A stretch of DNA of 64,000 bases from DTWD01 sp963662965 (GTDB lineage Bacteria > Acidobacteriota > Vicinamibacteria > Vicinamibacterales > UBA8438), in assembly GCA_963662965.1 (NCBI GenBank), contig OY759970.1, forward strand, positions 4,836,001-4,900,000, given 5' to 3'. Positions 53,116-62,268 of the stretch are shown here, in pieces. The position numbers and the translations under genes are program-made. Within the stretch, counting starts at the first letter, position 1; each line of letters begins with the position of its first letter. A model generated the notes under the pieces. The model ran no database searches. It was not told the origin of the DNA and saw only the letters and a program-made list of their open reading frames with translations.

Positions 53116-53122
53116 GCCGGCC

Positions 53123-53953
53123 GTGGACGTGCGCGTGGCGATCGTGATCGTCAGCTTCAACACCCACGACGCCCTTTGTGCCTGTCTGCGATCCCTCCAC
53201 GACCCACCACCCGAGTCGTCGCACCAGATCGTCGTCGTCGATAACGGATCGATCGACAAGTCGATCGACACCGTGCGCGCCACCTGGCCAGCCGTCCGCG
53301 TCGTGGAGATGGGCCGCAATGCCGGGTTTGCCGCCGCGACCAATGCCGGCGTTGACGCCTCCGGGAGCGACCTGGTGTTGCTCCTCAACAGCGACACGCG
53401 CGTAGCCTCAGGCAGCGTCGATCGTCTCATCGCGGCACTCGAGACGGACCCGACGGCCGCCGCCGCCGGCCCACGCCTGGTTGACCCCAGCGGCCGCCCC
53501 GAGCTGTCGTTCGGACGGATGATGTCGCCCTGGAACGAGGCTCGCCAGAAGCTGCTCGGTCTGGGCGTCGCCTACCGCCTCCGCCCGTTCACGCGGTGGC
53601 TGGAGCGTCGGAGCGCCTCGGCCCATTACCCCGATTGGGTGAGCGGCGCCTGCTTGCTCGTGCGACGGTCGTGGGGTGACACCGTCGGATGGCTCGACGA
53701 GCGATTTTTCCTGTACGGCGAGGATGTCGACTTTTGTGCGGCGCTCCGCGCCGCGGGCCGCCGCATCCTCTTCGCGCCAACGGCCGAAGTGGTTCACGCC
53801 GGCGGTCAGTCAGGGTCGACCGACCCCGCGACGACACGCCTCCTGTACCGACGCAGCCACCTGGCGTTCTACGCCAAGCATCACCCACAGTGGGTCAGCG
53901 TGCTCCGCTGGTATTTCCGGCTGCGCGGTCAGCTGCCCCCTGATAATGAGTAG
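53123..53953 (+). CDS. GT2-family glycosyltransferase (rhamnosyltransferase-like)
   Basis: About 276 residues. The GT-A core starts VAIVIVSFNTHDALCACLRS, with VVDNGSIDKSIDTVRATWPA, then DLVLLLNSDTRVASGSVDRL (the D-x-D region) and WVSGACLLVRRSWGDTVGWL, DERFFLYGEDVDFCAALRAA. This is the WbbL-like pattern of rhamnosyltransferases. The start is unclear: the frame is open into the palindromic element (GTG 53099), and GTG codons at 53123, 53129 and 53135 all precede the first strand. No good ribosome-binding site is seen. Confidence 0.88.
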   Translation: MDVRVAIVIVSFNTHDALCACLRSLHDPPPESSHQIVVVDNGSIDKSIDTVRATWPAVRVVEMGRNAGFAAATNAGVDASGSDLVLLLNSDTRVASGSVDRLIAALETDPTAAAAGPRLVDPSGRPELSFGRMMSPWNEARQKLLGLGVAYRLRPFTRWLERRSASAHYPDWVSGACLLVRRSWGDTVGWLDERFFLYGEDVDFCAALRAAGRRILFAPTAEVVHAGGQSGSTDPATTRLLYRRSHLAFYAKHHPQWVSVLRWYFRLRGQLPPDNE

Positions 53954-54083
53954 ACGGGGCTGCGCCCCGAACACCCGCGGCCGCTGCGCGTGGACCCCAA
54001 ACCGCGCCCGCGAGGCGCGCACGTGCGCCCCTTGGCCGTCACGCGGTAAAGCGCTCTCGGCTCGTTCGCTATAGTGTTAGCCG

Positions 54084-55199
54084 GTGCGAGTGGCAATCGA
54101 CGTACGTAAGCTGCACGACTTCGGTATCGGCACATACGTACGTAACCTGGTCCGGCAACTCGCTCGCCTCGACCACGATACGGAGTACGTGCTTCTGTGC
54201 CGGCGCGACGACCTCGACCTCGCGGAATCCCTTGGCGAGAATTTCCGATCCGTCAGCCAGTGGGCTCCCAACTACTCGCTGAGCGAACAGTTCACCGTTC
54301 CGATCAGCCTCGGCCGCAGCGGCGCGACGCTCTTCCATGCGCCGCATTACGTGCTCCCCCCGCTCACCCCTTGCCGCGCGATCGTCACCATCCACGATTG
54401 CATCCATCTGAAGTTTCCGCAGTACTTGCCGAGCCGGCTGGCGTATGCCTACGCGTGGACGCAAATCTGGACCGCCACCCGTCGGGCGCGTCGTGTGCTG
54501 ACGGTGTCGGAGGTCTCCAAGCAGGACATCATTCGATACTTCGACGTGCCCGACGAGAAGGTCACCGTCATCCCGAACGCGATCGACGAGCGCTTCAGCG
54601 TACCGCCGAGCGAGGCCGATATGGAGCGCGTGCGGCAGCGCTATCAACTACCGGAACGATTCGTGATGTACGCCGGGAACATCAAGCCGCACAAGAATCT
54701 CGAGCGTTTGATCGACGCCTTCGCGATCGTCCACCAACGAGGGTTCGACGACCTCGGTCTTCTGGTGACCGGCAGCGAGGTGTCTCGCTACGCCACGCTT
54801 CGCCGGGCCGTGCATCGCTACGGCCTGCACCAGCAGGTTCGCTTCCTTGGTTTTCAGTCAGAAGAGACGCTGGCGGTGCTCTACCGGCTCGCGGACGTCT
54901 TTGTCATCCCGTCGCTCTACGAGGGATTTGGACTATCGCCGCTCGAGGCGTTGGCGAGCGGAACGCCGGTGGTGGCGTCCAACGTCTCATCACTCCCGGA
55001 GGTGCTGGGCGATGCCGCGCTGCTCGTCGACCCCTACGACCCGGAATCGATTGCCGACGGCATCTGCAAGGTCCTGGACGACGACGACCTCCGCGCCGAC
55101 CTCAGGCAGAAGGGACATATCCGCGCCGACGGCTTTTCCTGGGAACAGTCGGTGCGTCGCGTGCGCGAGATCTATCGGGAAGTGGAGACGGAGCACTGA
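54084..55199 (+). CDS. GT4-family glycosyltransferase 3
   Basis: 371 residues from a GTG (VRVAIDVRKLHDFGIGTYVR). N-terminal domain motifs: RAIVTIHDCIHLKFPQYLPS and RRVLTVSEVSKQDIIRYFDV. Donor domain: FVMYAGNIKPHKNLERLIDA, then PSLYEGFGLSPLEALASGTP with the conserved Glu pair, and VVASNVSSLPEVLGDAALLV. A possible -10 (TATAGT, about 54071) lies just upstream, and the 130-bp gap before it also holds a GC-rich hairpin (CGGGGC-TGC-GCCCCG). It overlaps the next gene. Confidence 0.9.
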   Translation: MRVAIDVRKLHDFGIGTYVRNLVRQLARLDHDTEYVLLCRRDDLDLAESLGENFRSVSQWAPNYSLSEQFTVPISLGRSGATLFHAPHYVLPPLTPCRAIVTIHDCIHLKFPQYLPSRLAYAYAWTQIWTATRRARRVLTVSEVSKQDIIRYFDVPDEKVTVIPNAIDERFSVPPSEADMERVRQRYQLPERFVMYAGNIKPHKNLERLIDAFAIVHQRGFDDLGLLVTGSEVSRYATLRRAVHRYGLHQQVRFLGFQSEETLAVLYRLADVFVIPSLYEGFGLSPLEALASGTPVVASNVSSLPEVLGDAALLVDPYDPESIADGICKVLDDDDLRADLRQKGHIRADGFSWEQSVRRVREIYREVETEH

Positions 55200-56344
55200 C
55201 CGACCAGCCGCCGGTCCCACCGGCCAACGTCGGCGGCCGCCGGGTCGCGGTCGTGCACGACTGGCTGACCGGCATGCGCGGGGGCGAGTTCGTCCTCGAG
55301 CACATCTTGGCGCTCGTGCCGAACGCCCAAATCTTCACACTCCTGCACACGCCGGGCAGCGTATCGGCCGGGATCGAGGCTCATCGCCCACGCCCCTCAT
55401 TCGTGCAGTATCTTCCCCTCGCGCGCACGCGTTATCGAAGCTACCTGCCGTTGTTTCCGACCGCCGTCGAGCACTTCGACCTCGATGACTACGACCTCGT
55501 CGTCAGCACGAGCCATTGCGCGGCGAAGGCGGCCATCCCGACGGGCCGGGCCCGCCACCTCTGCTACTGCTTCACCCCGATGCGGTATGCCTGGGACCAA
55601 TTCGACGCCTATTTCGGGACCGCGCAGGTCGGCGCGTGGCGCAGTCGGCTGTACCGTCTCTTCATGAGTCGCCTCGCCCGCTGGGATGCGGCCACGGCAG
55701 GACGGGTACACCGCTATGTCGCTATTTCACAACATGTTGCAGGCCGAATCCGCCGATACTATAATCGTGCGGCCGACGTCATTTATCCCCCGGTCGATAC
55801 CGGTTTCTATACTCCGAACGGCTCCGCGCCTGGAGAATACTTCGTGTTGGTGTCTGCACTCGTACCCTACAAGCGGATCGAGCTCGCCATCGACGCCTGT
55901 CGACTGGCGGGCGCCCCGTTGCGTATCGTCGGCACCGGACCGGAGGCCAAACGCCTCAAGGTCCGCGCCGGAACGACCGTGGAGTTCCTGCCGCATCGAT
56001 CGGACGAGCAACTGCGGACCCTGTATCGCGGCGCACGCGGGTTTCTCCTGACGGGCGAAGAGGACTTTGGCATCGCCCCGGTCGAGGCCCAGGCCTGCGG
56101 GCGACCGGTCATCGCGCTCGCCCGAGGCGGCGCCCGCGAAACGGTCTCCCACGGCGTCACCGGCCTGCTCGTCGACGACGCGTCACCTGAGGCGTTTGCC
56201 GAGGCGATTCGGACCCTCGACCACCGGACATTTGACGCCACCCAGCTGCATACGGCCGCATCTCGATTTTCGCCCGCCGTCTTTCAGACGCACATGCGCG
56301 CGGCGCTCGAGGCGCTCGCGGCACAGACACCCGCCACGCCATGA
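55196..56344 (+). CDS. GT4-family glycosyltransferase 4 (WbaZ-like)
   Basis: About 382 residues. N-terminal: RRVAVVHDWLTGMRGGEFVL, HILALVPNAQIFTLLHTPGS, and CYCFTPMRYAWDQFDAYFGT, a pattern seen in WbaZ-type mannosyltransferases. Donor domain: YFVLVSALVPYKRIELAIDA and LTGEEDFGIAPVEAQACGRP. No ATG, GTG or TTG lies in frame before the first strand. A CTG at 55196 overlapping the previous TGA (CTGA) is the best candidate; the next GTG, at 55253, would delete strand one. Translational coupling is likely. It overlaps the next gene by ATGA. Confidence 0.85.
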   Translation: MTDQPPVPPANVGGRRVAVVHDWLTGMRGGEFVLEHILALVPNAQIFTLLHTPGSVSAGIEAHRPRPSFVQYLPLARTRYRSYLPLFPTAVEHFDLDDYDLVVSTSHCAAKAAIPTGRARHLCYCFTPMRYAWDQFDAYFGTAQVGAWRSRLYRLFMSRLARWDAATAGRVHRYVAISQHVAGRIRRYYNRAADVIYPPVDTGFYTPNGSAPGEYFVLVSALVPYKRIELAIDACRLAGAPLRIVGTGPEAKRLKVRAGTTVEFLPHRSDEQLRTLYRGARGFLLTGEEDFGIAPVEAQACGRPVIALARGGARETVSHGVTGLLVDDASPEAFAEAIRTLDHRTFDATQLHTAASRFSPAVFQTHMRAALEALAAQTPATP

Positions 56345-57777
56345 CGCGACACCCACGCGCCCTCGTCGCGGCCCATGTCGTCCTCGACGTCTTGCTAGGC
56401 ATGGCCGCGTTCGCGATCGCCTACGTCGTGCGCTTCGAGACCGGGCTCTTCGCCACGCCCAAGGGCCAGCCGCCCTTTGAGCAGTATCTCGTGCTGATGC
56501 CATTCATCGGCGCGCTCGTTCCGATCGCATTCCACCTCCAAGGCGTGTACCGGCTCCGGCGCAGGCGCACCCGGGTCGACGATTTCTTTGCCGTCCTCGT
56601 CGGCACGTTGCTCACGGTCATCATCGGCTTATTCGGCACCCTCACCACGCAGGTTTATTTCGCGTCGTCGGCGGCGCGCGAGGTCGGCGCCTATGAGGTG
56701 TCACGACTCGTGTGGGGTCTATTCGTCGTGTTCAACATCGGCCTGACGTATGCCTCGCGGGACATGGTCCGCAGCTATATGCGCCGGCGTTTCAAGGCCG
56801 GCCTCGGCCTGCGGCGTGTCCTGATCGCCGGGACCAGGGATCTCGCGCGCCACCTCGCCGACCGCTTCCTCCAACATGCCGAGTTCGGGTATCAAATCAT
56901 TGGCTTCATCGACGACACGGCGAGCGACGACCACCTCGGCTATCGCGGGCTCCCGCTGCTCGGGACCCTCGCCGATGCCGAGGACGTGATCGCGCGCGAA
57001 CGGGTCGACCAGCTCTACGTCGCACTCCCCCTCGGCCAGCACGTCAAGATGTTGGGCCTTATCGAGGTGGCCAACCGCGAGTGCATCGAGGTGAGGGTCA
57101 TCCCGGACTTCCTCCAGTTCGTCACCTTGCGGGCCCGACTCGAGGAACTGGACGGCATTCCGCTGATCAATGTCAATGACGTCCCGCTGCAAGGTTTCAA
57201 CAGCGCGGTGAAGCGCGTGATCGACATCGGCTGCTCGGCGGTAGCGCTCACCGTGTTGTCGCTCCCGATGGCGGCGATCGCGGCCGCCATCCGCGGGTCC
57301 TCGACAGGTCCGATCCTGTATCGCCAGCAGCGCATGGGGCTCGACGGGCGCGCGTTCGAGCTGCTCAAGTTCCGTTCGATGTTCGAGGACGCGGAACGTG
57401 ACACCGGTCCGGTGTGGGCGAGCGAGAACGACCCACGCCGGACCCCACTCGGCAAGTTCTTACGTCGTTTCAGTGTCGACGAGCTGCCACAGCTGTGGAA
57501 CGTGTTGATGGGCGACATGTCGCTAGTCGGCCCTCGCCCGGAGCGACCGTTCTTCGTCGAGCAGTTCAAGAACCGTGTCCCGCAGTACATGCTTCGCCAC
57601 AAAGTCAAGGCAGGCATCACGGGATGGGCGCAGGTCAACGGCTGGCGAGGCAATACGTCAATCGAGAAGCGAATAGAATACGACCTCTACTACATCGAGA
57701 ATTGGTCGGTTACGCTCGACTTCAAGATCATGTGGCTCACCGTGCTCCATCTGTCGCTCCACCGTCACGCCTATTAG
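56341..57777 (+). CDS. Polyprenyl glycosylphosphotransferase (initiating sugar-phosphate transferase)
   Basis: 478 residues. Four or five membrane helices occupy residues 8-130. A CoA-binding-like cytosolic domain follows (RRVLIAGTRDLARHLADRFL). The catalytic bac_transf domain starts VKRVIDIGCSAVALTVLSLP and contains GPILYRQQRMGLDGRAFELL, KFRSMFEDAE, LRRFSVDELPQLWNVLMGDM and SLVGPRPERPFFVEQF, then KAGITGWAQVNGWRGNTSIE. These enzymes place the first sugar-1-phosphate on undecaprenyl phosphate. It probably initiates the repeat unit completed by the neighbouring glycosyltransferases. Confidence 0.95.
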   Translation: MTRHPRALVAAHVVLDVLLGMAAFAIAYVVRFETGLFATPKGQPPFEQYLVLMPFIGALVPIAFHLQGVYRLRRRRTRVDDFFAVLVGTLLTVIIGLFGTLTTQVYFASSAAREVGAYEVSRLVWGLFVVFNIGLTYASRDMVRSYMRRRFKAGLGLRRVLIAGTRDLARHLADRFLQHAEFGYQIIGFIDDTASDDHLGYRGLPLLGTLADAEDVIARERVDQLYVALPLGQHVKMLGLIEVANRECIEVRVIPDFLQFVTLRARLEELDGIPLINVNDVPLQGFNSAVKRVIDIGCSAVALTVLSLPMAAIAAAIRGSSTGPILYRQQRMGLDGRAFELLKFRSMFEDAERDTGPVWASENDPRRTPLGKFLRRFSVDELPQLWNVLMGDMSLVGPRPERPFFVEQFKNRVPQYMLRHKVKAGITGWAQVNGWRGNTSIEKRIEYDLYYIENWSVTLDFKIMWLTVLHLSLHRHAY

Positions 57778-57795
57778 CCCCCGTCTAGTTAGCTG

Positions 57796-58851
57796 ATGCC
57801 ACGCGTCGTCATCACCGGGGCCGCCGGGTTCATTGGCTCCCACTTGAGCAAAACGCTGCTCGACCGTGGATACTCGGTGGTCGGCATCGACAACCTGCTC
57901 ACGGGCGATATCGGCAACCTCTCGCATCTCACCGGTCGCGACTTTCTCTTCATCAAGCACGACGTCACCAACTACATCCATGTCGACGGTGACGTCGACC
58001 TCGTGTTGCATTGGGCGAGCCCTGCGAGCCCGATCGACTACCTGGACTTTCCCATTCCGACCCTCAAGGTCGGCGCGCTCGGCACCCACAAGGCGCTCGG
58101 ACTGGCGAAGGCGAAGCAGGCGCGATTCGTGCTGGCGTCGACCTCCGAGGTCTACGGTGATCCGCTCGAACACCCGCAGCAAGAGAGCTATTGGGGAAAC
58201 GTCAACCCGATCGGACCCCGCGGCGTGTACGACGAGGCCAAACGATTCGCCGAGGCGATGACGACCGCATACCATCGGTATCATGGCCTCGACGCCAAGA
58301 TTGTCCGGATCTTCAATACCTATGGGCCACGGATGCGGGTTCAGGACGGGCGCGCGGTGCCCAATTTCATTGCCCAGGCGCTCCGCGGTGAGGACGTCAC
58401 CGTCTATGGTCGCGGCGACCAGACGCGTAGCTTCTGCTACATCAGCGACTTGGTGGCGGGTATCGTCGCGCTCGCGGAGTCAAACGTCAACGAGCCGGTC
58501 AACATTGGCAATCCGGCGGAGATGACGATTCTGCAAATCGCTGAGGTGATTATTGCGGCGACCGGCTCGTCGTCGCAGATCGTCCACCAAGACCTGCCGG
58601 TGGATGATCCGAAGGTGCGTCAGCCCGACATCACGCGCGCCCGCACACTGCTTGGGTGGGAGCCGACGGTGTCACTGAGCGAGGGGCTGGGCGCCACCAT
58701 CGACTACTTCCGCGGAAAGCTTCTTCTTGAGACGAGACCTGCGGCCCCGAACCCTGCCGCCGTCGCTAGCCGGGGCCCCAAGCTCGGCGCCGCTTCGGCG
58801 CGCGCCCGCCGTGCGCGCCCTGATCTTGATTCGGGCGACCGAAGAGATTGA
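57796..58851 (+). CDS. UDP-glucuronate decarboxylase-like SDR (UXS-like)
   Basis: 351 residues. Rossmann GxxGxxG in VVITGAAGFIGSHLSKTLLD. The segment LHWASPASPIDYLDFPIPTL and GTHKALGLAKAKQARFVLAS are hallmarks of UXS enzymes. The catalytic Ser/Thr is in STSEVYGDP and YxxxK in GVYDEAKRFAEAM. R residues for UDP-sugar binding are in FNTYGPRMRVQDGRAVPNF. It would decarboxylate UDP-glucuronate, made by Ugd at 49134-50429, to UDP-xylose. The last ~40 residues after YFRGKLLLETRP are low complexity and probably not part of the fold. Confidence 0.88.
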   Translation: MPRVVITGAAGFIGSHLSKTLLDRGYSVVGIDNLLTGDIGNLSHLTGRDFLFIKHDVTNYIHVDGDVDLVLHWASPASPIDYLDFPIPTLKVGALGTHKALGLAKAKQARFVLASTSEVYGDPLEHPQQESYWGNVNPIGPRGVYDEAKRFAEAMTTAYHRYHGLDAKIVRIFNTYGPRMRVQDGRAVPNFIAQALRGEDVTVYGRGDQTRSFCYISDLVAGIVALAESNVNEPVNIGNPAEMTILQIAEVIIAATGSSSQIVHQDLPVDDPKVRQPDITRARTLLGWEPTVSLSEGLGATIDYFRGKLLLETRPAAPNPAAVASRGPKLGAASARARRARPDLDSGDRRD

Positions 58852-58857
58852 CTAATC

Positions 58858-61583
58858 CTACCCCGCGGCCGCCGGTCGTGTGTCGTCGCCGGTCTTCGCG
58901 ATCTTCGTCCGAAGGAGCTTGATGCCGCGCTCGATCCGCTCGGCCAGCTGACGCTCGGCCTGCAGCGACTTGAGCGTCGCCTCGGCACGTTGCTCGGTTT
59001 CCCTTACCCGCGCGCCATGCTCTCGACGACGTGGTCGACCACGGCGCGCTGCTCGGTCAGCATCTCGAGATTCACACGGACATCCTCCAGCACATTGACG
59101 ATCAAATTGGTCTTGAGCTGGACCTCGTCAACCAGCTTCTTGCGCCCTTCGATGACGGCCATCCGTTCCTCGGTTTTGCCGACGCTCTTGAGTGCCGCCT
59201 CGAACTGTGCCCCTAGGGCGTCGACCTGTGTCCGATGATCGACCACGTGCTGGAGATCGGCCCTGTTCCGTTGGCTGATCTGATGCACCTCGTCGACGCT
59301 CTTCTTGACTGAGCCGACGAACGCCTCACGTGTGGCGAGCATCTGGATTTGTCGTTCGACGTTCTCGCTCAGCGTCTTCAGATCGCTCAGCCGTTCCTCA
59401 AACGTGGCAATCTTCTTGTCCGCAAAAGACAGCTGCGAATGGCGCTGGTTGAGCTGCGCGAGCTGTTGATCGACACGCACGAGCTGCTCTTCCGACGTCT
59501 TGACGTGGGTCGTCACATCGCGCTGGCGCGCCTGCACGCGGCCCAGCTCCTCCGCCAGCTCGTCCTTGATCCCAGCGGCCCGCCCGAGCTCTTCCGACAC
59601 ACCCTGCACTTGCTTCAGCCGTTCGTCGACCGCCGTCGCGACCTCGCGACTTCGATCCGCCAGCTCCGCCATCCGCACTTCCTGCGCGGCCAGCTCGGCC
59701 GCATCATGCTGGCTCTCCTTGAACGTCGCCGCCACCTTGTCGGTCTGGGTCTTGAGGCTCGCGACCTGCGTGAACAGCGGCATGAGCTTCTGCTGCAGTC
59801 CAGTCACCTCTTGCATCTTCTGCTGCGCGTCGCCAATCTGCACGCCGAGGCCCTCGCACTGGTTCTTGAGCGCCTCGGCTTCCTGCCGCCTGGCGATTTG
59901 CTCTTCGAGGCGCTTGTCGACCGAGACGCTCAACGAGTTAAGGGAATTCAACCGGGTGTTGATTTTCTCGAGCAACTGCTGATGCGCCGCGATACGTGTC
60001 ATCTGATTGTCGAGATCGTCGGCAATCGCGACCAGCGTAGCCGCCTTCTGCATTCCCTCATCGACGACCGACAGCTTCTCGCTGATGGCGTCCATGCGGG
60101 AGTCGAGCTCCGGAATGTGGCGTCGGAACTCGTCCACTCGCTGCAGAAACCCCTCGAATGCGGTCCGGTCGGCCCCAATCTGCTCACGCGACTTCGCCAC
60201 CTCAGCCCGCGTCCGGTAGAACTCGTCGAGCTCCTTGCGCAGTGCGTCAAGCTCCTTCCGACCGTGCAACAACGTCTCATGCTGCTTGCCGACCGCACGC
60301 CCAAGCTCCTCGGCTTGGTCCAGGCGTTGCTCGAGCGCCGTCAATCCCTCCCCGCGGCCCTCGAGCTCCTCGACCCGGCCGCTGAGACTACCGAGCTGCT
60401 TGCCCAGTGCCTCAGCCTTCTCCCCCATCGCCGTGACGGTCTTTTCCCTGACCGACAACGCATCGACGCCGCGCTCGAGCCCACCCATCGTGTTCTGAAG
60501 TGCCTGCACCCGCCGATCGAACGCGTCGAATTCCTTGCGCTCGATGACCAGCCGTTCCGTATGGCTCTTGACGAACTCTGAAAGATCGACGCGCCCTTTT
60601 TGGAGCTTCACGAGGTCACTCGTAAAGCCCTCCTTGGTTATTTGCGCCTGCTCGAGCTGGGTGGAGATCTCGGTCGACACCTGCTCGATCCGATTCAGCG
60701 TCTCATCCGCCTGCTCGGCCTGCTGCGTCGCTTCGTTGAGCTTTCCGATCTGGACGTCCATGTTCCAGACCATCTCGCTCAGGCGATTCGACTCCACGAC
60801 GGCATGCTCGACCGTGTGTTTCTGGTTTTCGAGCACCTTGATCTTTTTCATGACGTGCTCGGCCAGCGTGTTGAGGGTGGTCAGCCGTTCTTCGGTCGTC
60901 TTGCTGAACTCGTTGAGCTCGGCCAGGGGACGGAGTTTCTTTTCGACGTCGCGTACGGCCTCGGTCGTGTTGGTCGCGTCCTCCTGCGACGTCCGCAACG
61001 ACTTCTTCATCCGGTTGTGCTCTTGCTGCAGTCGGGACGCGAGCGCCCGGATCTTGTCAAAGTCGCCCTTGAGCGCCACCGTCTTGTCGGCCGAGACCTT
61101 CATCTCCGACTGCGCCTGCCGAAGCCCGTCGCGTGCCGCGTCGAGCGTGGTTCGCTCCTTCTTCAACGCATAGAAGTTGGCCGTGACCTCGATCGTCTGC
61201 TTCGAGAGCCGCGACAGGGCTTGACGATGCTTCGTGAGCTCCCCATCCGGCGCGAGCAGCTTCTGCGACGTCTGCTCCGCCTGACCGACGGAATCGACCA
61301 GCGACTTGACGCGGCCGTCGACGTTCTCGAGTCCCCTGGTCTTGCCTTCGATCGCCGACAGCTTCCCCGACAGCTCTTCGAGCTTGGAGGTCGCGCCGCT
61401 AGCCCCCTCGTTCACTTGCTGAAGCGACTTCTCGGACTGGGACAGCGTCTTGGTGTGCGTCTCGATTTGCTTCAGCATCGCACTGAGCGCGCCCCGCTCC
61501 TCGCGGGCGATATTGATCAGGCCCTGGAGCTTCTCTGCCTGCTCCTGTGCCGGCTTCGACGCCCTCTTGAACGCATCTAACAT
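58858..61583 (-). CDS. Long coiled-coil protein with an apparent C-terminal frameshift
   Basis: From the ATG at 61583 an 859-residue frame runs to 59004 and is almost entirely heptad-rich helix, with repeats such as EQTSQKLLAPDGELTKHRQA, LEDRVEEL-type SGRVEELEGRGEGLTALEQR and VDQQLAQLNQRHSQLSFADK. No signal peptide or membrane segment is seen. After VDHVVESMARG it meets TAA, but the alternative frame continues in the same style (ETEQRAEATLKSLQAERQLA) to a stop at 58858, seven bases from the convergent SDR gene. One base change in the CGCGGG region would join them to about 910 residues. Its role is unknown; scaffold or cytoskeleton-like proteins have this look. Confidence 0.75.
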
Positions 61584-61712
61584 CTTGTAGCTCCTCGCGT
61601 TACGTGACCCCGGCTAGCCCGACCCGCGGGACTGGTCGCGAAGCGAGAATAGCGTCGACCTGCGACGCTGACAAGCCCGCGACTGCCCTGGACCTGTTCC
61701 CGCCGGTGTCCG

Positions 61713-62264
61713 TTACCCTTCGTTCACTACGCGGGACGCATGGACGATGTAGTGCAACCCGGAGATCAGCGTGATCGCCAGCGCGGCATAGACCGCGACA
61801 TCGACGAGTCGTGATGGGCGACCGAGGTAGTTGAAGAACAACGTCACCGCACCGGTGACCACGTACAGCACGGTCGCGATCTTCCCGAGGGTCGACGGGT
61901 AGAACACCCGGCGCTCGATCGCGATATTCACGATGGCCACCGTCAGCACGATCACCACGTCACGGCTGATCACCGACACCGTGAACCACACCGGCAGCTG
62001 GTTCGGCAGCCCCAGCGGCATGGTCAACACAATGAACGTCGAGACCAGCAGAAGCTTGTCAGCCATCGGGTCGAGGAGCGCGCCCAAGTCGGTACGCTGC
62101 CCCGCTCGCCGAGCGATCAGACCGTCGAGGGCATCCGTCACCCCGGCGACGGCGAACGTGATCAGCGCCCAGCCGTTGAATCCGTACAGGACGAGAATCA
62201 CAAGGCCCGGCACGAGCATCAGCCGGAACAACGTCAACTGGTTGGCGGTCGTCAACGCCGTCAT
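61713..62264 (-). CDS. pgsA: Phosphatidylglycerophosphate synthase
   Basis: 183 residues from ATG (MTALTTANQLTLFRLMLVPG). The CDP-alcohol phosphotransferase motif D-G-x2-A-R-x8-G-x3-D-x3-D is visible from DALDGLIARRAGQRTDLGAL to LDPMADK. Several membrane helices follow. It makes phosphatidylglycerophosphate from CDP-diacylglycerol. It follows the TPR/SLH gene by 4 bp. An earlier Met at 62285 would overlap that gene. Confidence 0.93.
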   Translation of the reverse strand: MTALTTANQLTLFRLMLVPGLVILVLYGFNGWALITFAVAGVTDALDGLIARRAGQRTDLGALLDPMADKLLLVSTFIVLTMPLGLPNQLPVWFTVSVISRDVVIVLTVAIVNIAIERRVFYPSTLGKIATVLYVVTGAVTLFFNYLGRPSRLVDVAVYAALAITLISGLHYIVHASRVVNEG

Positions 62265-62268
62265 GCGA

